The notes: generated from the letters alone by a model not told the origin. A stretch of DNA of 64,000 nt from Plebeiibacterium sediminum (GCF_026013605.1 NZ_JAPDPJ010000018.1:27622-91621); one strand, 5' to 3'. Counted from the stretch's first letter, positions 1 to 9,547 are shown. A program made the numbers and translations.

Positions 1-409
1 CTTTATCTGGTATACCTACAGCTTCCAACAATTCCATGCTTCGTTTCGCACGTTCTTTTTTACTAACACCCTGTAGCTCCATAATAAACTCTATGTTTTC
101 AGCAGCTGTTAATACTGGAATCAAATTATAAGCCTGAAAAACAAATCCAATATTTCGCAGCCTGAACTTTGTTTTTTCAGAAGCCGATAAATTATCAATT
201 CGAACGCCATTAATTTCTATTGTTCCATTAGTTGGTTCATCTAATCCTCCGAGCATATTTAAAAATGTAGTTTTCCCTGCGCCTGAAGGAGCAACCAAAG
301 CGGTAAATTCGCCTTCTTCAAAACTTAGATCTATTCCATTTAAAGCTTTAACGGGTATACGTTTAGGATTATATATCTTTTCTAATTTTTTAATTTTAAT
401 GATCGCCAT
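1..409 (-). CDS. ABC transporter ATP-binding protein, LolD/MacB-like (partial)
   Basis: This is the N-terminal 136 residues of an ABC ATPase; the rest lies beyond the left edge. The start is the ATG at 407-409, reading MAIIKIKKLEKIYNP. A Walker A loop (APSGAGKTT, about residues 41-49) opens with Ala instead of the usual Gly. The Q-loop follows in FVFQAYNLIPVLT. The order and the wording around the Q-loop are typical of the LolD/MacB/FtsE group, which powers FtsX-type permeases from the cytoplasmic face. It lies 18 bases downstream of two such permeases, so it is most likely the energy-coupling subunit of the same complex. The substrate cannot be told from sequence; release of a lipid or lipoprotein to the LolA-like protein encoded upstream is the natural guess. 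Walker B and the signature motif are outside the window. Confidence 0.9.
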   Translation of the reverse strand, partial: MAIIKIKKLEKIYNPKRIPVKALNGIDLSFEEGEFTALVAPSGAGKTTFLNMLGGLDEPTNGTIEINGVRIDNLSASEKTKFRLRNIGFVFQAYNLIPVLTAAENIEFIMELQGVSKKERAKRSMELLEAVGIPDK

Positions 410-427
410 AACAAAAACATTTATGTT

Positions 428-1642
428 TTAAACAGATTGAAGTGCTTGCGAAGGATGTAGTTTTAACGCCTTCCATGCCGGATAAATAGCCGATATAAGT
501 CCGGTAGCAATAACCAATGCTGACACCGACAACACCATTTGCAAATTATATTCGGGATAAATCACACTAGCATAGCCCATCTCAGAAAGTCCCTCTGCCC
601 ACATAGATAAATCAATTCCGGTTTGAGCTGTTAATTTTGTTGTTAATACTCCTATAGAAATACCTATAAAACCACCAAACAACGACAAAAACAATGTTTC
701 AAATACGATCATAGAAAATATTTGCTTGCGGCTCATCCCAACCGCCATTAACATGCCCAATTCATGCACTCGTTCCATAACAACCATTAACATTGTATTT
801 ACAATACTAAACCCAAGCGCCAACAATATAATGCCAACAAAAACATACATATAAGCATTCATCGTTTCAGTAAGATAACCCAACTCAGGAGAAATTTCCT
901 TCCATGATTCAACCTGCAAATTTTCTACAAATCCATCAATCTGATTTTTCACATCATCAACAATTGTGGGATCAGCACATCTTATAACCACTTCATGAAT
1001 CTTTCCTGCCGGTAAATTAACCAATAAAGCAAGATCACTTTTTTGCACAAACACATTCGCTTCATCATAACCCGTATTATTCGTTTTAAATATTCCGGCC
1101 ACACGAAAAGCTCCCCCTGTAAAATCGCCTTTACAATTCTGAAAGCGAAGAATAATTTTTGACCGTAACTTTAGTTTTAGTTGTTCCGCTAATTTTTGTC
1201 CAATTACAACCGGATTTCTATTGATTCCTTCAAACCATTTTCCCTCTACTATTTTCTTTGAAACATCAACAACCATAGAATCTTTTATTGGATCGACCCC
1301 AATTATTTGAATGCCGGTGGCTTTTTCTGCGGAAGCTGCCATTGCAGAAACAATAATCCTACCTGATGCACTTTTCACATCTGGCAATGTTTCAATTTTA
1401 TCTAGTAATTGATTTTCATCGAAGTATTTATTTATATCTTCAGCCAACCTAAAACCTGGCTGATGAATTTGAATATGCGAAGTTTCTGTTTCAATTCCGG
1501 CTCTTAGTCGTTGCATCATCCATCCATACATAAATGTAGTTGAAAAAACACCTGCATACATACCCACAATTAAAGCTCCGATAACAATCCAACTTCGAAC
1601 TGGATTCCGCCAAATATTTCGCCATGCTATTTTTAGTATCAT
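428..1642 (-). CDS. FtsX-like ABC transporter permease (second of pair)
   Basis: An inner-membrane permease of about 404 residues in the MacB/LolC/LolE FtsX group. An N-terminal membrane helix follows the IAWRNIWRNPVRS motif, then comes a periplasmic (MacB_PCD-like) domain of about 220 residues. Three helices near the C-terminus carry the cytoplasmic coupling motif ERVHELGMLMAVGM. The frame is open further upstream, to 1675, but that would overlap the preceding gene; the ATG at 1640-1642 starts MILKIAWRN, matches the sister permease and leaves a 7-base gap with an AAAGGA stretch ahead of it. With the neighbouring permease it probably forms a heterodimer, as LolC and LolE do. The transported substrate is unknown. 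Confidence 0.88.
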   Translation of the reverse strand: MILKIAWRNIWRNPVRSWIVIGALIVGMYAGVFSTTFMYGWMMQRLRAGIETETSHIQIHQPGFRLAEDINKYFDENQLLDKIETLPDVKSASGRIIVSAMAASAEKATGIQIIGVDPIKDSMVVDVSKKIVEGKWFEGINRNPVVIGQKLAEQLKLKLRSKIILRFQNCKGDFTGGAFRVAGIFKTNNTGYDEANVFVQKSDLALLVNLPAGKIHEVVIRCADPTIVDDVKNQIDGFVENLQVESWKEISPELGYLTETMNAYMYVFVGIILLALGFSIVNTMLMVVMERVHELGMLMAVGMSRKQIFSMIVFETLFLSLFGGFIGISIGVLTTKLTAQTGIDLSMWAEGLSEMGYASVIYPEYNLQMVLSVSALVIATGLISAIYPAWKALKLHPSQALQSV

Positions 1643-1649
1643 CTTTAGC

Positions 1650-2867
1650 TTATCCTTTAAGTGCATTAATACCACTCATTCTTACTATTCGAACAAATGG
1701 AAATACCGATATGAGTATAGTTATAAAAAACACTACCAACATTTGATTAACAAACACTTGGGCATCCCAGGCAAAAAACATAAAAGGTTCAAAACCCAAA
1801 TCGCTCATCCACTCTGCTACTTTACCAGTTAAAGGTATTGGATGATAAAAAAAGTAACCTACCACAGGCATACTTCCTAAAAAACCCATTACTACACCCA
1901 TCAATCCCATAAATAAAGTTTCGATAAAAACTGTAAATGCCAATTTAGACTTCTGCATTCCTACAGCCATCATTACACCAAATTCTCTTTTTCGCTCGGA
2001 GATCATCATCATTACTGTTCCAAAAATTCCAAACATAATTACAATGTAAAGTATTGCTTTCATTACCATGGCAGAAGACTTGTCACTTTCGATTTGTTGT
2101 AAAAGAACCGGAAACATTTCTTCCCAACTTTTTACCTTATATGGAGATGAAACTTTATCTTTTAATGAGGGCAATAGTTCTTTAGCTACCTTATTGTCTT
2201 TCACCATTACTACATAGGAGGTTAAAATTTTATTCCCTCCATAAAAACGTTGAGCATTACTTATCTCAAAATAGACCAGTCGCCTGTTTAAATTTGGATT
2301 TGATGATTTAAATAACCCCCGAACAGGATACTTTCCGGCAGCGGTAACACCATGATAACCTTGTCCAAGTAAGACCACAGTATCGCCAACCTCAATTTTT
2401 AATTTTTCAGCTAACTTAAATCCAAGTAAAACCCCATCATCCTTTTCTTGTAAATAGTTTCCCGCAATAATCTTATCTCCAATTGAGGTTAAATTATTTT
2501 CCTTTTCAGGATCCACCCCCATCACCATGGCACCTTTAGTTAATTCGCCACTGGATACTAAAGCAAAACTTTCAAGGCGAGGTAAAATATATTCAACCTG
2601 ATCCATCGCGGTGATCGCCTTTTCTAAAGAATCACTCTCTAAAAAAGAATTATTAATATTCTTGTCTTCCCAATAATCCTCGTTATGAATTTGAATATAG
2701 CCGGAGTAAAAGTTAACCACATTTTCTATCATATTATTGTAAGATCCCTGTTGCATTGATCCCATCAGAGAACACAGAATAACACCAAGAAATATAGAAG
2801 AAACTGTAATCAGGGTTCGCTTTTTATTTCGCCACAAATTTCGCCATGCAATAACAATCAATTTCAT
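1650..2867 (-). CDS. FtsX-like ABC transporter permease (first of pair)
   Basis: 405 residues with the same plan as its downstream neighbour: N-terminal IAWRNLWRNKKRT and first membrane helix, a periplasmic domain of about 230 residues, then three C-terminal helices with the coupling motif ERKREFGVMMAVGM. The two permeases look like old paralogues, related in plan but not close in sequence. The gene follows the LolA-like gene by 31 bases. LolCDE-type systems extract lipids or lipoproteins from the inner membrane and hand them to a periplasmic carrier; that role fits the neighbours but is inference. MacB-type export of a small molecule is the main alternative. Confidence 0.88.
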   Translation of the reverse strand: MKLIVIAWRNLWRNKKRTLITVSSIFLGVILCSLMGSMQQGSYNNMIENVVNFYSGYIQIHNEDYWEDKNINNSFLESDSLEKAITAMDQVEYILPRLESFALVSSGELTKGAMVMGVDPEKENNLTSIGDKIIAGNYLQEKDDGVLLGFKLAEKLKIEVGDTVVLLGQGYHGVTAAGKYPVRGLFKSSNPNLNRRLVYFEISNAQRFYGGNKILTSYVVMVKDNKVAKELLPSLKDKVSSPYKVKSWEEMFPVLLQQIESDKSSAMVMKAILYIVIMFGIFGTVMMMISERKREFGVMMAVGMQKSKLAFTVFIETLFMGLMGVVMGFLGSMPVVGYFFYHPIPLTGKVAEWMSDLGFEPFMFFAWDAQVFVNQMLVVFFITILISVFPFVRIVRMSGINALKG

Positions 2868-2898
2868 TGTAACTCATTTTGCTATAAAAAATAATGTC

Positions 2899-3666
2899 TC
2901 ATTTTATTTTTTTCATATTCTGAATGGAGAAAAAACTATCATTAATGGGCATATCAAACTTTACATTGGTAAATTCCATAGTAGTTTTCTGCTCTTTCTT
3001 TTCCTCCGGCACAATTTCAAAATACGTAGGCATCAAACGGTCTCCAACTTGTTTAATTTTAGAAAGCGTTTCTGTATTAATTAAAAAACCATCCTCATCG
3101 TAATACTCATTTCTTAGGGTCATATATCCTTTTTTTGTTACCCAGGAAACTATTTTACCCCAAACTACAATCGCATCTTCATTGGGAATTAATTCAATCA
3201 CATAACAATCATATCCATCCAATTTTTCTTCTTTAATAATTTGATGAGAATAATCTTCAACTATAGACGCACCTTTTACCAGGTCATCATTGGTCATATC
3301 TGAGCCCATCCACGACTGCATCATCATACTGGGCGGAATTTTTATCATCTTATCAATATCCGGAATATAGTTCCACATTTCTTTTTGACGCTTCAAAAAT
3401 ACCTGTCCTTTTTCTTTTGCCGGATAGGTTATTAATATTAATGAATAATCAATTCCTTTTGACCATGCTTTAAACTTTAAGGTACGCTCCCATTTAGCTC
3501 GGATCACTTTCATTTCCATTTCAGAATAACTTGTTTTTCCGCGTAATAATTCATTGGCATGATCTATAATTTCTTTGGCTGTTACTTGTGATGAAACACT
3601 TAATGCAGAAAATATAAATAAACTTAGAAGCGAAATTTTAAGGACATCAAATAATTTCATAATCAT
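2899..3666 (-). CDS. LolA-like outer membrane lipoprotein-sorting protein
   Basis: A 255-residue exported protein. Residues 1-27 form a signal peptide (MKLF start, hydrophobic core, cleavage probably after SVSSQ). The mature part has the stretch MWNYIPDIDKMIKIPPSMM followed by GSDMTNDDLVK, which I recognise from the COG2834 'outer membrane lipoprotein-sorting protein' family with the open beta-barrel LolA fold. Two in-frame ATGs (3666 and 3660) are both possible starts. It stands between a TetR regulator and two FtsX permeases with an ATPase, so it probably acts as the periplasmic lipid or lipoprotein carrier of a dedicated transport system. It is not the housekeeping LolA by context, and the cargo is unknown. 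Confidence 0.85.
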   Translation of the reverse strand: MIMKLFDVLKISLLSLFIFSALSVSSQVTAKEIIDHANELLRGKTSYSEMEMKVIRAKWERTLKFKAWSKGIDYSLILITYPAKEKGQVFLKRQKEMWNYIPDIDKMIKIPPSMMMQSWMGSDMTNDDLVKGASIVEDYSHQIIKEEKLDGYDCYVIELIPNEDAIVVWGKIVSWVTKKGYMTLRNEYYDEDGFLINTETLSKIKQVGDRLMPTYFEIVPEEKKEQKTTMEFTNVKFDMPINDSFFSIQNMKKIK

Positions 3667-3686
3667 CAGATTTTATGATGGTGACT

Positions 3687-4265
3687 TTATTTTAGATACA
3701 TTGTTAATATTCTGGATTTTGCTTTTGCTAATGGATAATTTTCAGAATCCATTATATAATTCATGTAAATACCATCCAGTATCGAGATGAAAAATCGGGT
3801 TTCAGAAAGAGGATCTTCAAAACCTTTATTCTTAAAGTAAACGGACATCCTTTCAAAAACATTATACGCTTTTGCCATGATTTCCTTTTCAAATAATTTC
3901 ATTACACTTGGCTGCATCAGAATCCCGAAATAAATTTGTAAGAATGCTCTGTTAATTTGTACCCAATCAAAATAATCACTAATCATCTTTTCAAATGATT
4001 CATCAGTTGGATTTATTCCCAAGCTAACTTCAGCTATTCCAAACATTTCATCAATTGTATCCAGAATCAGAAATCGCAACAACTCTTCTTTACTTTCAAA
4101 ATAAGTGTATATCAATCCTTTTGACACTCCAGCTTCTTTAGCTATTTTTGAAATTGAGGTAGATTGAAAACCTTCTTCAGAAAATAATTTTAACGCAGCC
4201 TGTGTGATTACCTTTCGCTTTTCAGCCTTATGTTTTATTAATTGTTCTTCTGTTCTTGGTGACAT
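3687..4265 (-). CDS. TetR/AcrR-family transcriptional repressor
   Basis: 192 residues. The N-terminal helix-turn-helix covers roughly residues 15-65 (VITQAALKLFSEEGF, TSISKIAKEAGVSKGLIYTYF) and is a textbook TetR DNA-binding domain. The remaining helical part is the variable ligand-binding and dimerisation domain, whose ligand cannot be predicted. It is the first gene of the minus-strand operon with the LolA-like protein and transporter, which follow within 20 bases. A nearly perfect 16-base inverted repeat lies just upstream of its start, overlapping the promoter, so it very likely represses itself and the transport genes until a ligand, perhaps a fatty acid or lipid, is bound. Confidence 0.92.
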   Translation of the reverse strand: MSPRTEEQLIKHKAEKRKVITQAALKLFSEEGFQSTSISKIAKEAGVSKGLIYTYFESKEELLRFLILDTIDEMFGIAEVSLGINPTDESFEKMISDYFDWVQINRAFLQIYFGILMQPSVMKLFEKEIMAKAYNVFERMSVYFKNKGFEDPLSETRFFISILDGIYMNYIMDSENYPLAKAKSRILTMYLK

Positions 4266-4279
4266 TTTAATTATTTTAC

Positions 4280-4295
4280 GACTGACCGGTTAGTC
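4280..4295. promoter_or_regulatory. Probable TetR operator
   Basis: The 16 bases GACTGACCGGTTAGTC form an inverted repeat in which seven of eight base pairs match; only positions 5 and 12 disagree. The site is 14 bases upstream of the TetR start codon and touches the -7 promoter element (4295-4302), an arrangement expected for autorepression. It is GC-richer than its AT-rich surroundings. Confidence 0.75.
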
Positions 4296-4325
4296 AAATT
4301 TAAAAGCAATTTCTTTAAATTCAAA
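4295..4325 (-). promoter_or_regulatory. Bacteroidota-type promoter of the TetR operon
   Basis: Read on the minus strand there is TTTG (4322-4325), a 19-base spacer, and TAAATTTG (4295-4302). This is an exact match to the TTTG / TAnnTTTG consensus of the Bacteroidota primary sigma factor. The predicted start point lies inside the operator palindrome. Confidence 0.7.
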
Positions 4326-4428
4326 GTATTTTTAGAAACTTTTAAGTCTTTAGGCTCATAACTATCAGTTATTTTTATCATTTTTACATTTCAAAACAAC
4401 ACAATAACATCTATTAAACAATTAGGCA

Positions 4429-5355
4429 TTGAAAACAGGTATCGTATTTAAATCAACAGGTAGTAGATATTTAGTAAGAACTTCGGAGGGAGAGTTGATT
4501 AATTGTACCATTAAAGGTAAATTCAGACTTGATGACATAAAAAGCACCAACCCTATTGCTGTTGGCGACAATGTTACTTTTACAATAGATGAAACGGACA
4601 ATATGGGTGTTATTGCCGAAATAAAAGAAAGAAAGAACTACATCATCCGAAAAGCATCAAACTTATCGAAGCAATCACACATAATTGCATCAAATATTGA
4701 TCAGGCATTGTTGTTAGTTACGGTAAACTACCCTATTACAACAAATGTTTTTATCGACCGATTTTTAGCATCTGCTGAAGCTTATAATATTCCCGTAAAA
4801 ATAGTTTTCAACAAGGTTGATCGATACGACGCCAAGCACATGGCTACACTTGATAACATGAGAGCCATTTATGAAAAGATTGGTTATGAAACATATACCA
4901 TTTCTGCAAAAATGAATGATGACTTAAGTGTAATTGTTGATTTATTAAAGGATAAGGTTAGTGTCATTTCCGGTCATTCAGGTGTTGGAAAATCAACGCT
5001 CATCAATAGAATACAACCGGGATTAAACTTAAAAGTAGCTGAGATTTCAGATATTCATCAAAGCGGAAAACATACCACCACATTTGCTGAGATGCACGAA
5101 CTTAATTTTGGAGGATACATCATTGATACACCAGGTATCAGAGGCTATGGATTAATCAACATCGATAAAGATGAAATCTATCATTACTTTAAAGAAATTT
5201 TCAAACACTCTCACGATTGTCAATACAGCAATTGTACTCATATTCATGAACCTGGATGTGCTGTAAAAAAAGCCATCGAAGAAGAAGAAATTTCATTACA
5301 GAGATACCAAAGCTATTTAAGTATTTATGAAACTAAGCAAGAAAAGTACAGATAA
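4429..5355 (+). CDS. rsgA: Ribosome small subunit-dependent GTPase A
   Basis: 308 residues. RsgA is a GTPase that helps late 30S subunit maturation. It has an N-terminal OB-fold (about residues 1-75) and a circularly permuted GTPase domain in which the G4 motif NKVD comes before G1 (GHSGVGKST, about 182-190) and G3 (DTPG). A C-terminal zinc knuckle is built from Cys and His in HDCQYSNCTHIHEPGC. Length and motif order match the family. The start is a TTG codon (4429-4431) reading LKTGIVFKSTGS, which aligns with family N-termini; no ATG is available nearby. It is divergent from the TetR operon, and a histidine kinase gene follows after 34 bases. Confidence 0.95.
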   Translation: MKTGIVFKSTGSRYLVRTSEGELINCTIKGKFRLDDIKSTNPIAVGDNVTFTIDETDNMGVIAEIKERKNYIIRKASNLSKQSHIIASNIDQALLLVTVNYPITTNVFIDRFLASAEAYNIPVKIVFNKVDRYDAKHMATLDNMRAIYEKIGYETYTISAKMNDDLSVIVDLLKDKVSVISGHSGVGKSTLINRIQPGLNLKVAEISDIHQSGKHTTTFAEMHELNFGGYIIDTPGIRGYGLINIDKDEIYHYFKEIFKHSHDCQYSNCTHIHEPGCAVKKAIEEEEISLQRYQSYLSIYETKQEKYR

Positions 5356-5389
5356 AACCTTTTATTCTTTTTTTCGTATCTAACTTATT

Positions 5390-8191
5390 ATGAAAAAACC
5401 GCTTGCCATTGTAATCTCCTGCATAGCATTTTTAATTGTTTGCAATATATACTATTTCAGAGATACCTATTTATGGCAGATAGACACTCAAAAAACTATT
5501 TTAGCCAAACAAATTAATTCCTGCCATAAGGAAAGTAACAACTTTATAGCCGAAATAGAATCGAATTCAACACTATTGTTCCAGGAAAAAGACCTTGGAA
5601 AGCTATTTGATTTAGACCTTGAATCTCAAATTACAAAAGAACGTATTGAGCTTATTTACAACAGATATTATTCTCTATTAAATAAACTTACCGTAATTGA
5701 TGTAAAAGGCAATTCTTACAGCCTGTTAAAAGGAGCAAATCAATCTACAATATCAAAATTTAGTAAAACTACGCGAAAAGAGAATTTTAAAAGAGATATT
5801 GTTATTGATAAAAATGCGAACAGTTTTATTATTAACCAACCCCTTTACAATAGCACTCATATATATGGATATTTAATATTTGATTTTGATTTAGAACAAT
5901 ACTACCATAAAATATTTAAAGGATTTAACATACAAGGACATCAATTTCAATGGATTGCAGACCATCATTTTAATTTATTATTTTCGACAAATAAGAATAT
6001 AACCTCCCTTTTGACATCTGAAATAAAATTTATAAGTGATTCAACCACTCTGTATGCCATTCACCCCATAAAAATAAATAATATTAATACTAAAACATTA
6101 ACGGTTTTTAAACAATACAAACTAAGTCCAAACCAAACAATAAATATGGCATTTTCCATGCCTATTAAACCCATTACAAATTCTATAATAAAGAATTCAT
6201 TTATTGTTGCATTTATAAGTTTTGCTATCATTTTAATGATCGTTTATGTTTTTTACCAATATATATCGAAAAATAAAATCAGTCAGGAACGATTATATCA
6301 GTCGGAAGACTCCCTTCGAAAGATCTTGTATTATACTCCAGTAGGAATTGTGCTGGTTGATTCTGAGAATAAAATTCAATTGGTAAACAGGTTTGCATTA
6401 AAATTATTCGAATACGAAGACGAGGATTTATTGCTTGATCGTGAGGCTTCGGAGAAAGTTTTATTTGAAAAGAAAAAAACGTTGGTTAGATCAGATATCT
6501 CTGAGTCTACAAAAAAATATATTTTTAACGATGCAACACAAAACAAACAGGTTGTTTTAAAAGATAGAATTCCTTTTTTCAATCAAAACAATAAATATTA
6601 TATTCTCCAATTTGTTGAATTAACACCATTTGAACTCCAACCCACCGCTCAGGAACATAATCAATCTGCTCAAACTCGTTTTATTGCTAATATTAGTCAC
6701 GAACTGCGCACTCCTTTAAATGCCATAATCGGAATGACTGATATGATTTTAACCTCAACAACAATTGATAACACAGATAAGGATATGCTTACTGTTGTTA
6801 AGCGTTCGGCTGACACGTTATTAGCTTTGATTAATGATATTTTAGATTTCTCAAAAATTGAGGCGGGTAAACTTGAAATAGAATCCATTCCTGTTAATCT
6901 TGAAAAAGAAATTAAGCAGTCTCTCGATGACTTTATTAAGCTATCAAAGGAAAGATCTATTGATTTAAGCTGGAGTACAGATGTTAAATTACCAGATCAT
7001 TTTTCAACGGATCCGCTACGCTTAAAACAAATACTTAATAATCTGTTGGGAAATGCAATAAAGTTCACGCCTTCAGGCAGAGTTCATCTACATATTTCTG
7101 AATCCAAAACTTTAAATGGTGGTAGTGCATTACAGTTCAAGATTTCTGATACCGGAATAGGAATTAGAAAAGAAAAACTAAAAATCATTTTTAATTCCTT
7201 TTCTCAAGAAGATGAAAGTACAACCCGTAAATTTGGAGGCACAGGACTTGGAACTTCCATATCTAAGAACCTTGTAAAATTAATGGGTGGTGAAATATGG
7301 GCAGACAGTCCTTCATCTATTTCAACAAATCCTGAATATCCAGGAGCTGAGTTCACATTTACAATTCCGTACAATAACAAACAAAAAGTAAAAAACTTAG
7401 ACTATTCGTATGTACTATCATACACACAGATAAATGCATTAATTATTACTGACGAGGCCATATTTGTACAAAATATCATTAAAAATATGATGGCTCTGGG
7501 TATTAATTATAAAACAATGGCTCCGTCACAGGAAACCATCCAAATGCTAAGTGAAAGAAACAATATACAGTTAATTATTATTGATCAGCGACCAGATTTT
7601 AATGGAATTGACTTTTTGCAACAACTTTATAGTCACAACTTGTACAAAAACTTTTTAATACTATTACAAAGTTCTGATTATGAATTAATGAATAACAGTT
7701 TGGGGAAAAAGTTAGGTGCAGATGCATACTTAAGAAAACCTGTAAGTTTATCCACACTACAAAACTTATTACTGAAACATTTTAAATCTATTAAAAACCC
7801 AATCAACACTATTGGTAAGATTGTTCCTAATGACATCCGAATTCTTGTGGCCGAAGACAACTTATTTAATCAAAAAGTTGCTCAAAATTTATTTAAAAAA
7901 GTTGGTTACGAAATAGATTTAGCAAACAACGGAAAAGAGGCTATTCAAAAATTTAAAGCCAATAAATACCATATTATTTTTATGGATTTGTTAATGCCAG
8001 AATTAGACGGCTTTGATGCAACTAAAGAATTAAAATGTTACGATGAAAGTTGTCCTATTATTGCGATGACTGCCAATAACGATGACTCACAAAGACAACT
8101 GGCCTTTAAAGCAGGAATGGATGACTTTATAACAAAACCTGCCCATAAAGATGAAATTACAAGAATGATTATAAAATATTGCTCTCAATAA
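5390..8191 (+). CDS. Hybrid sensor histidine kinase with two receiver domains
   Basis: 933 residues. A membrane helix (about 4-23), an extracytoplasmic sensor region of about 240 residues with no recognised fold and a second helix (about 270-292) lead to a PAS domain (about 305-420). The HisKA box holds the phospho-acceptor His437 in NISHELRTPLN. The HATPase domain has an N box and the glycine motifs DTGIGI and GGTGLG. Receiver 1 (about 690-800) keeps Asp732 and the Lys in RKP. Receiver 2 (about 815-930) is canonical, with Asp866 in FMDLLMPELDG. No DNA-binding output domain is present, so the phosphate is probably relayed to a separate protein, or the second receiver acts directly. Signal and target are unknown. 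Confidence 0.9.
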   Translation: MKKPLAIVISCIAFLIVCNIYYFRDTYLWQIDTQKTILAKQINSCHKESNNFIAEIESNSTLLFQEKDLGKLFDLDLESQITKERIELIYNRYYSLLNKLTVIDVKGNSYSLLKGANQSTISKFSKTTRKENFKRDIVIDKNANSFIINQPLYNSTHIYGYLIFDFDLEQYYHKIFKGFNIQGHQFQWIADHHFNLLFSTNKNITSLLTSEIKFISDSTTLYAIHPIKINNINTKTLTVFKQYKLSPNQTINMAFSMPIKPITNSIIKNSFIVAFISFAIILMIVYVFYQYISKNKISQERLYQSEDSLRKILYYTPVGIVLVDSENKIQLVNRFALKLFEYEDEDLLLDREASEKVLFEKKKTLVRSDISESTKKYIFNDATQNKQVVLKDRIPFFNQNNKYYILQFVELTPFELQPTAQEHNQSAQTRFIANISHELRTPLNAIIGMTDMILTSTTIDNTDKDMLTVVKRSADTLLALINDILDFSKIEAGKLEIESIPVNLEKEIKQSLDDFIKLSKERSIDLSWSTDVKLPDHFSTDPLRLKQILNNLLGNAIKFTPSGRVHLHISESKTLNGGSALQFKISDTGIGIRKEKLKIIFNSFSQEDESTTRKFGGTGLGTSISKNLVKLMGGEIWADSPSSISTNPEYPGAEFTFTIPYNNKQKVKNLDYSYVLSYTQINALIITDEAIFVQNIIKNMMALGINYKTMAPSQETIQMLSERNNIQLIIIDQRPDFNGIDFLQQLYSHNLYKNFLILLQSSDYELMNNSLGKKLGADAYLRKPVSLSTLQNLLLKHFKSIKNPINTIGKIVPNDIRILVAEDNLFNQKVAQNLFKKVGYEIDLANNGKEAIQKFKANKYHIIFMDLLMPELDGFDATKELKCYDESCPIIAMTANNDDSQRQLAFKAGMDDFITKPAHKDEITRMIIKYCSQ

Positions 8192-8301
8192 TAATTTCAC
8201 CCTCAAAACTAAGTCAGCTTATTATATTATTAAAAGTACCAAAACAATAAAAACTATATCTCGTGCGTTGTATTACTCGTAGCAAATCAATTTATTTTCG
8301 A

Positions 8302-9450
8302 ATGCAGCATTACACCCACAAGAGAAGATATAAACTCATTATCTTTTTAGGAACTATTATTATAGGTACTTTATCTTCAATATATACAAAGTCACTTGTT
8401 GACGAACTAAAAAACGAAGAACGAAAAAAAGTTGAGCTATGGGCTGAAGCAACCAGGCAACTTGTTGAACCGGGAGATAATGATAACAGCGTGAGTTTAA
8501 CACTTGAGGTGCTAAAAAACAACACTACAGTTCCTGTTATTCTTGCTGATGCAAACGATAAAATTCAACACTACAGAAATATTAAAGTTCCTTCAAATAA
8601 TTCTGAAATATATCTTCAGAAAAAACTTGCAGAACTTAAAGAAGGTGGCAAGTTTATCGAAATTAATCTTGGAGATGGGGAATTACAGTATTTATATTAC
8701 CAAACCTCAACTTTACTAATTAAGCTAACCTGGTTTCCTATAATTCAATTAATTATTGTTTCGATATTTGTTTTTATTGCTTACCTGGCATTTAGCAGCT
8801 CCAGGAAAGCTGAACAGGAACAGGTTTGGGTGGGTATGTCAAAAGAAACGGCTCACCAATTAGGTACCCCAATCACCTCATTAATGGGCTGGGTTGATTT
8901 TTTAAGCCTTAAGGATCCCCATTCGGAAGCTCTGAGCGAAATTAAAAAAGACGTTTATCGATTACAGAACATTGCAGATCGCTTTTCTAAAATAGGATCA
9001 AAACCCATTTATAAAAATCTGAATTTACACGAACTTACAACCAATAGCGTGAATTACCTAAAAACACGCTCATCTGATAAAGTGAAATTTTCGATCCAAA
9101 TTGATCCAAATATTTCCATTGTTGCAAACCAAACATTATTGGAATGGGTATTTGAAAATTTAATTAAAAATGCAATAGATGCTATTAAAGGTGATGGCCT
9201 CATCCATATAAATTCTGAAATTATAGATCATTCTATTGCTATTGACATCACAGACAATGGAAAGGGAATCCCGAGACAAAACTTAAAAACGGTATTTGAA
9301 CCTGGATTTACGACTAAAGAAAGAGGATGGGGATTAGGTTTATCACTAACTAAAAGAATTGTAGAGGATTATCATAAAGGCAAAATATTTGTAAAAGAAT
9401 CTGAACCCAATAAAAAAACAACATTTAGAATCTTATTAAACCAATCATAA
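8302..9450 (+). CDS. Membrane sensor histidine kinase
   Basis: About 382 residues from the ATG at 8302; a GTG at 8263 is in frame but gives an untypical extension. One membrane helix is near residues 10-30 and another near 147-167, flanking a short periplasmic region. The kinase core has His185 in SKETAHQLGTPITSLMGW, a variant H-box where Gln-Leu-Gly replaces the usual Glu-Leu-Arg. The ATPase domain has ENLIKNAIDA, DNGKGIP and GWGLGLSL. No receiver domain or partner regulator lies next to it. It may work with the hybrid kinase upstream or with a distant regulator. The QLGTP variant is common in Bacteroidota kinases of this size, from general knowledge of the group. Confidence 0.88.
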   Translation: MQHYTHKRRYKLIIFLGTIIIGTLSSIYTKSLVDELKNEERKKVELWAEATRQLVEPGDNDNSVSLTLEVLKNNTTVPVILADANDKIQHYRNIKVPSNNSEIYLQKKLAELKEGGKFIEINLGDGELQYLYYQTSTLLIKLTWFPIIQLIIVSIFVFIAYLAFSSSRKAEQEQVWVGMSKETAHQLGTPITSLMGWVDFLSLKDPHSEALSEIKKDVYRLQNIADRFSKIGSKPIYKNLNLHELTTNSVNYLKTRSSDKVKFSIQIDPNISIVANQTLLEWVFENLIKNAIDAIKGDGLIHINSEIIDHSIAIDITDNGKGIPRQNLKTVFEPGFTTKERGWGLGLSLTKRIVEDYHKGKIFVKESEPNKKTTFRILLNQS

Positions 9451-9547
9451 GAAACTATATAACAACACTTTAAAAATACAAAAATATCCAACTGCTTTAT
9501 TCCTGAAATTATTTTCATTTTTTCTTCTCTTCTACTATTTATTTTTA

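Noticed and set aside
3575..3790. 71-codon plus-strand frame across the LolA-like/TetR junction
   Set aside because: Antisense to two well-supported genes; no recognisable protein.
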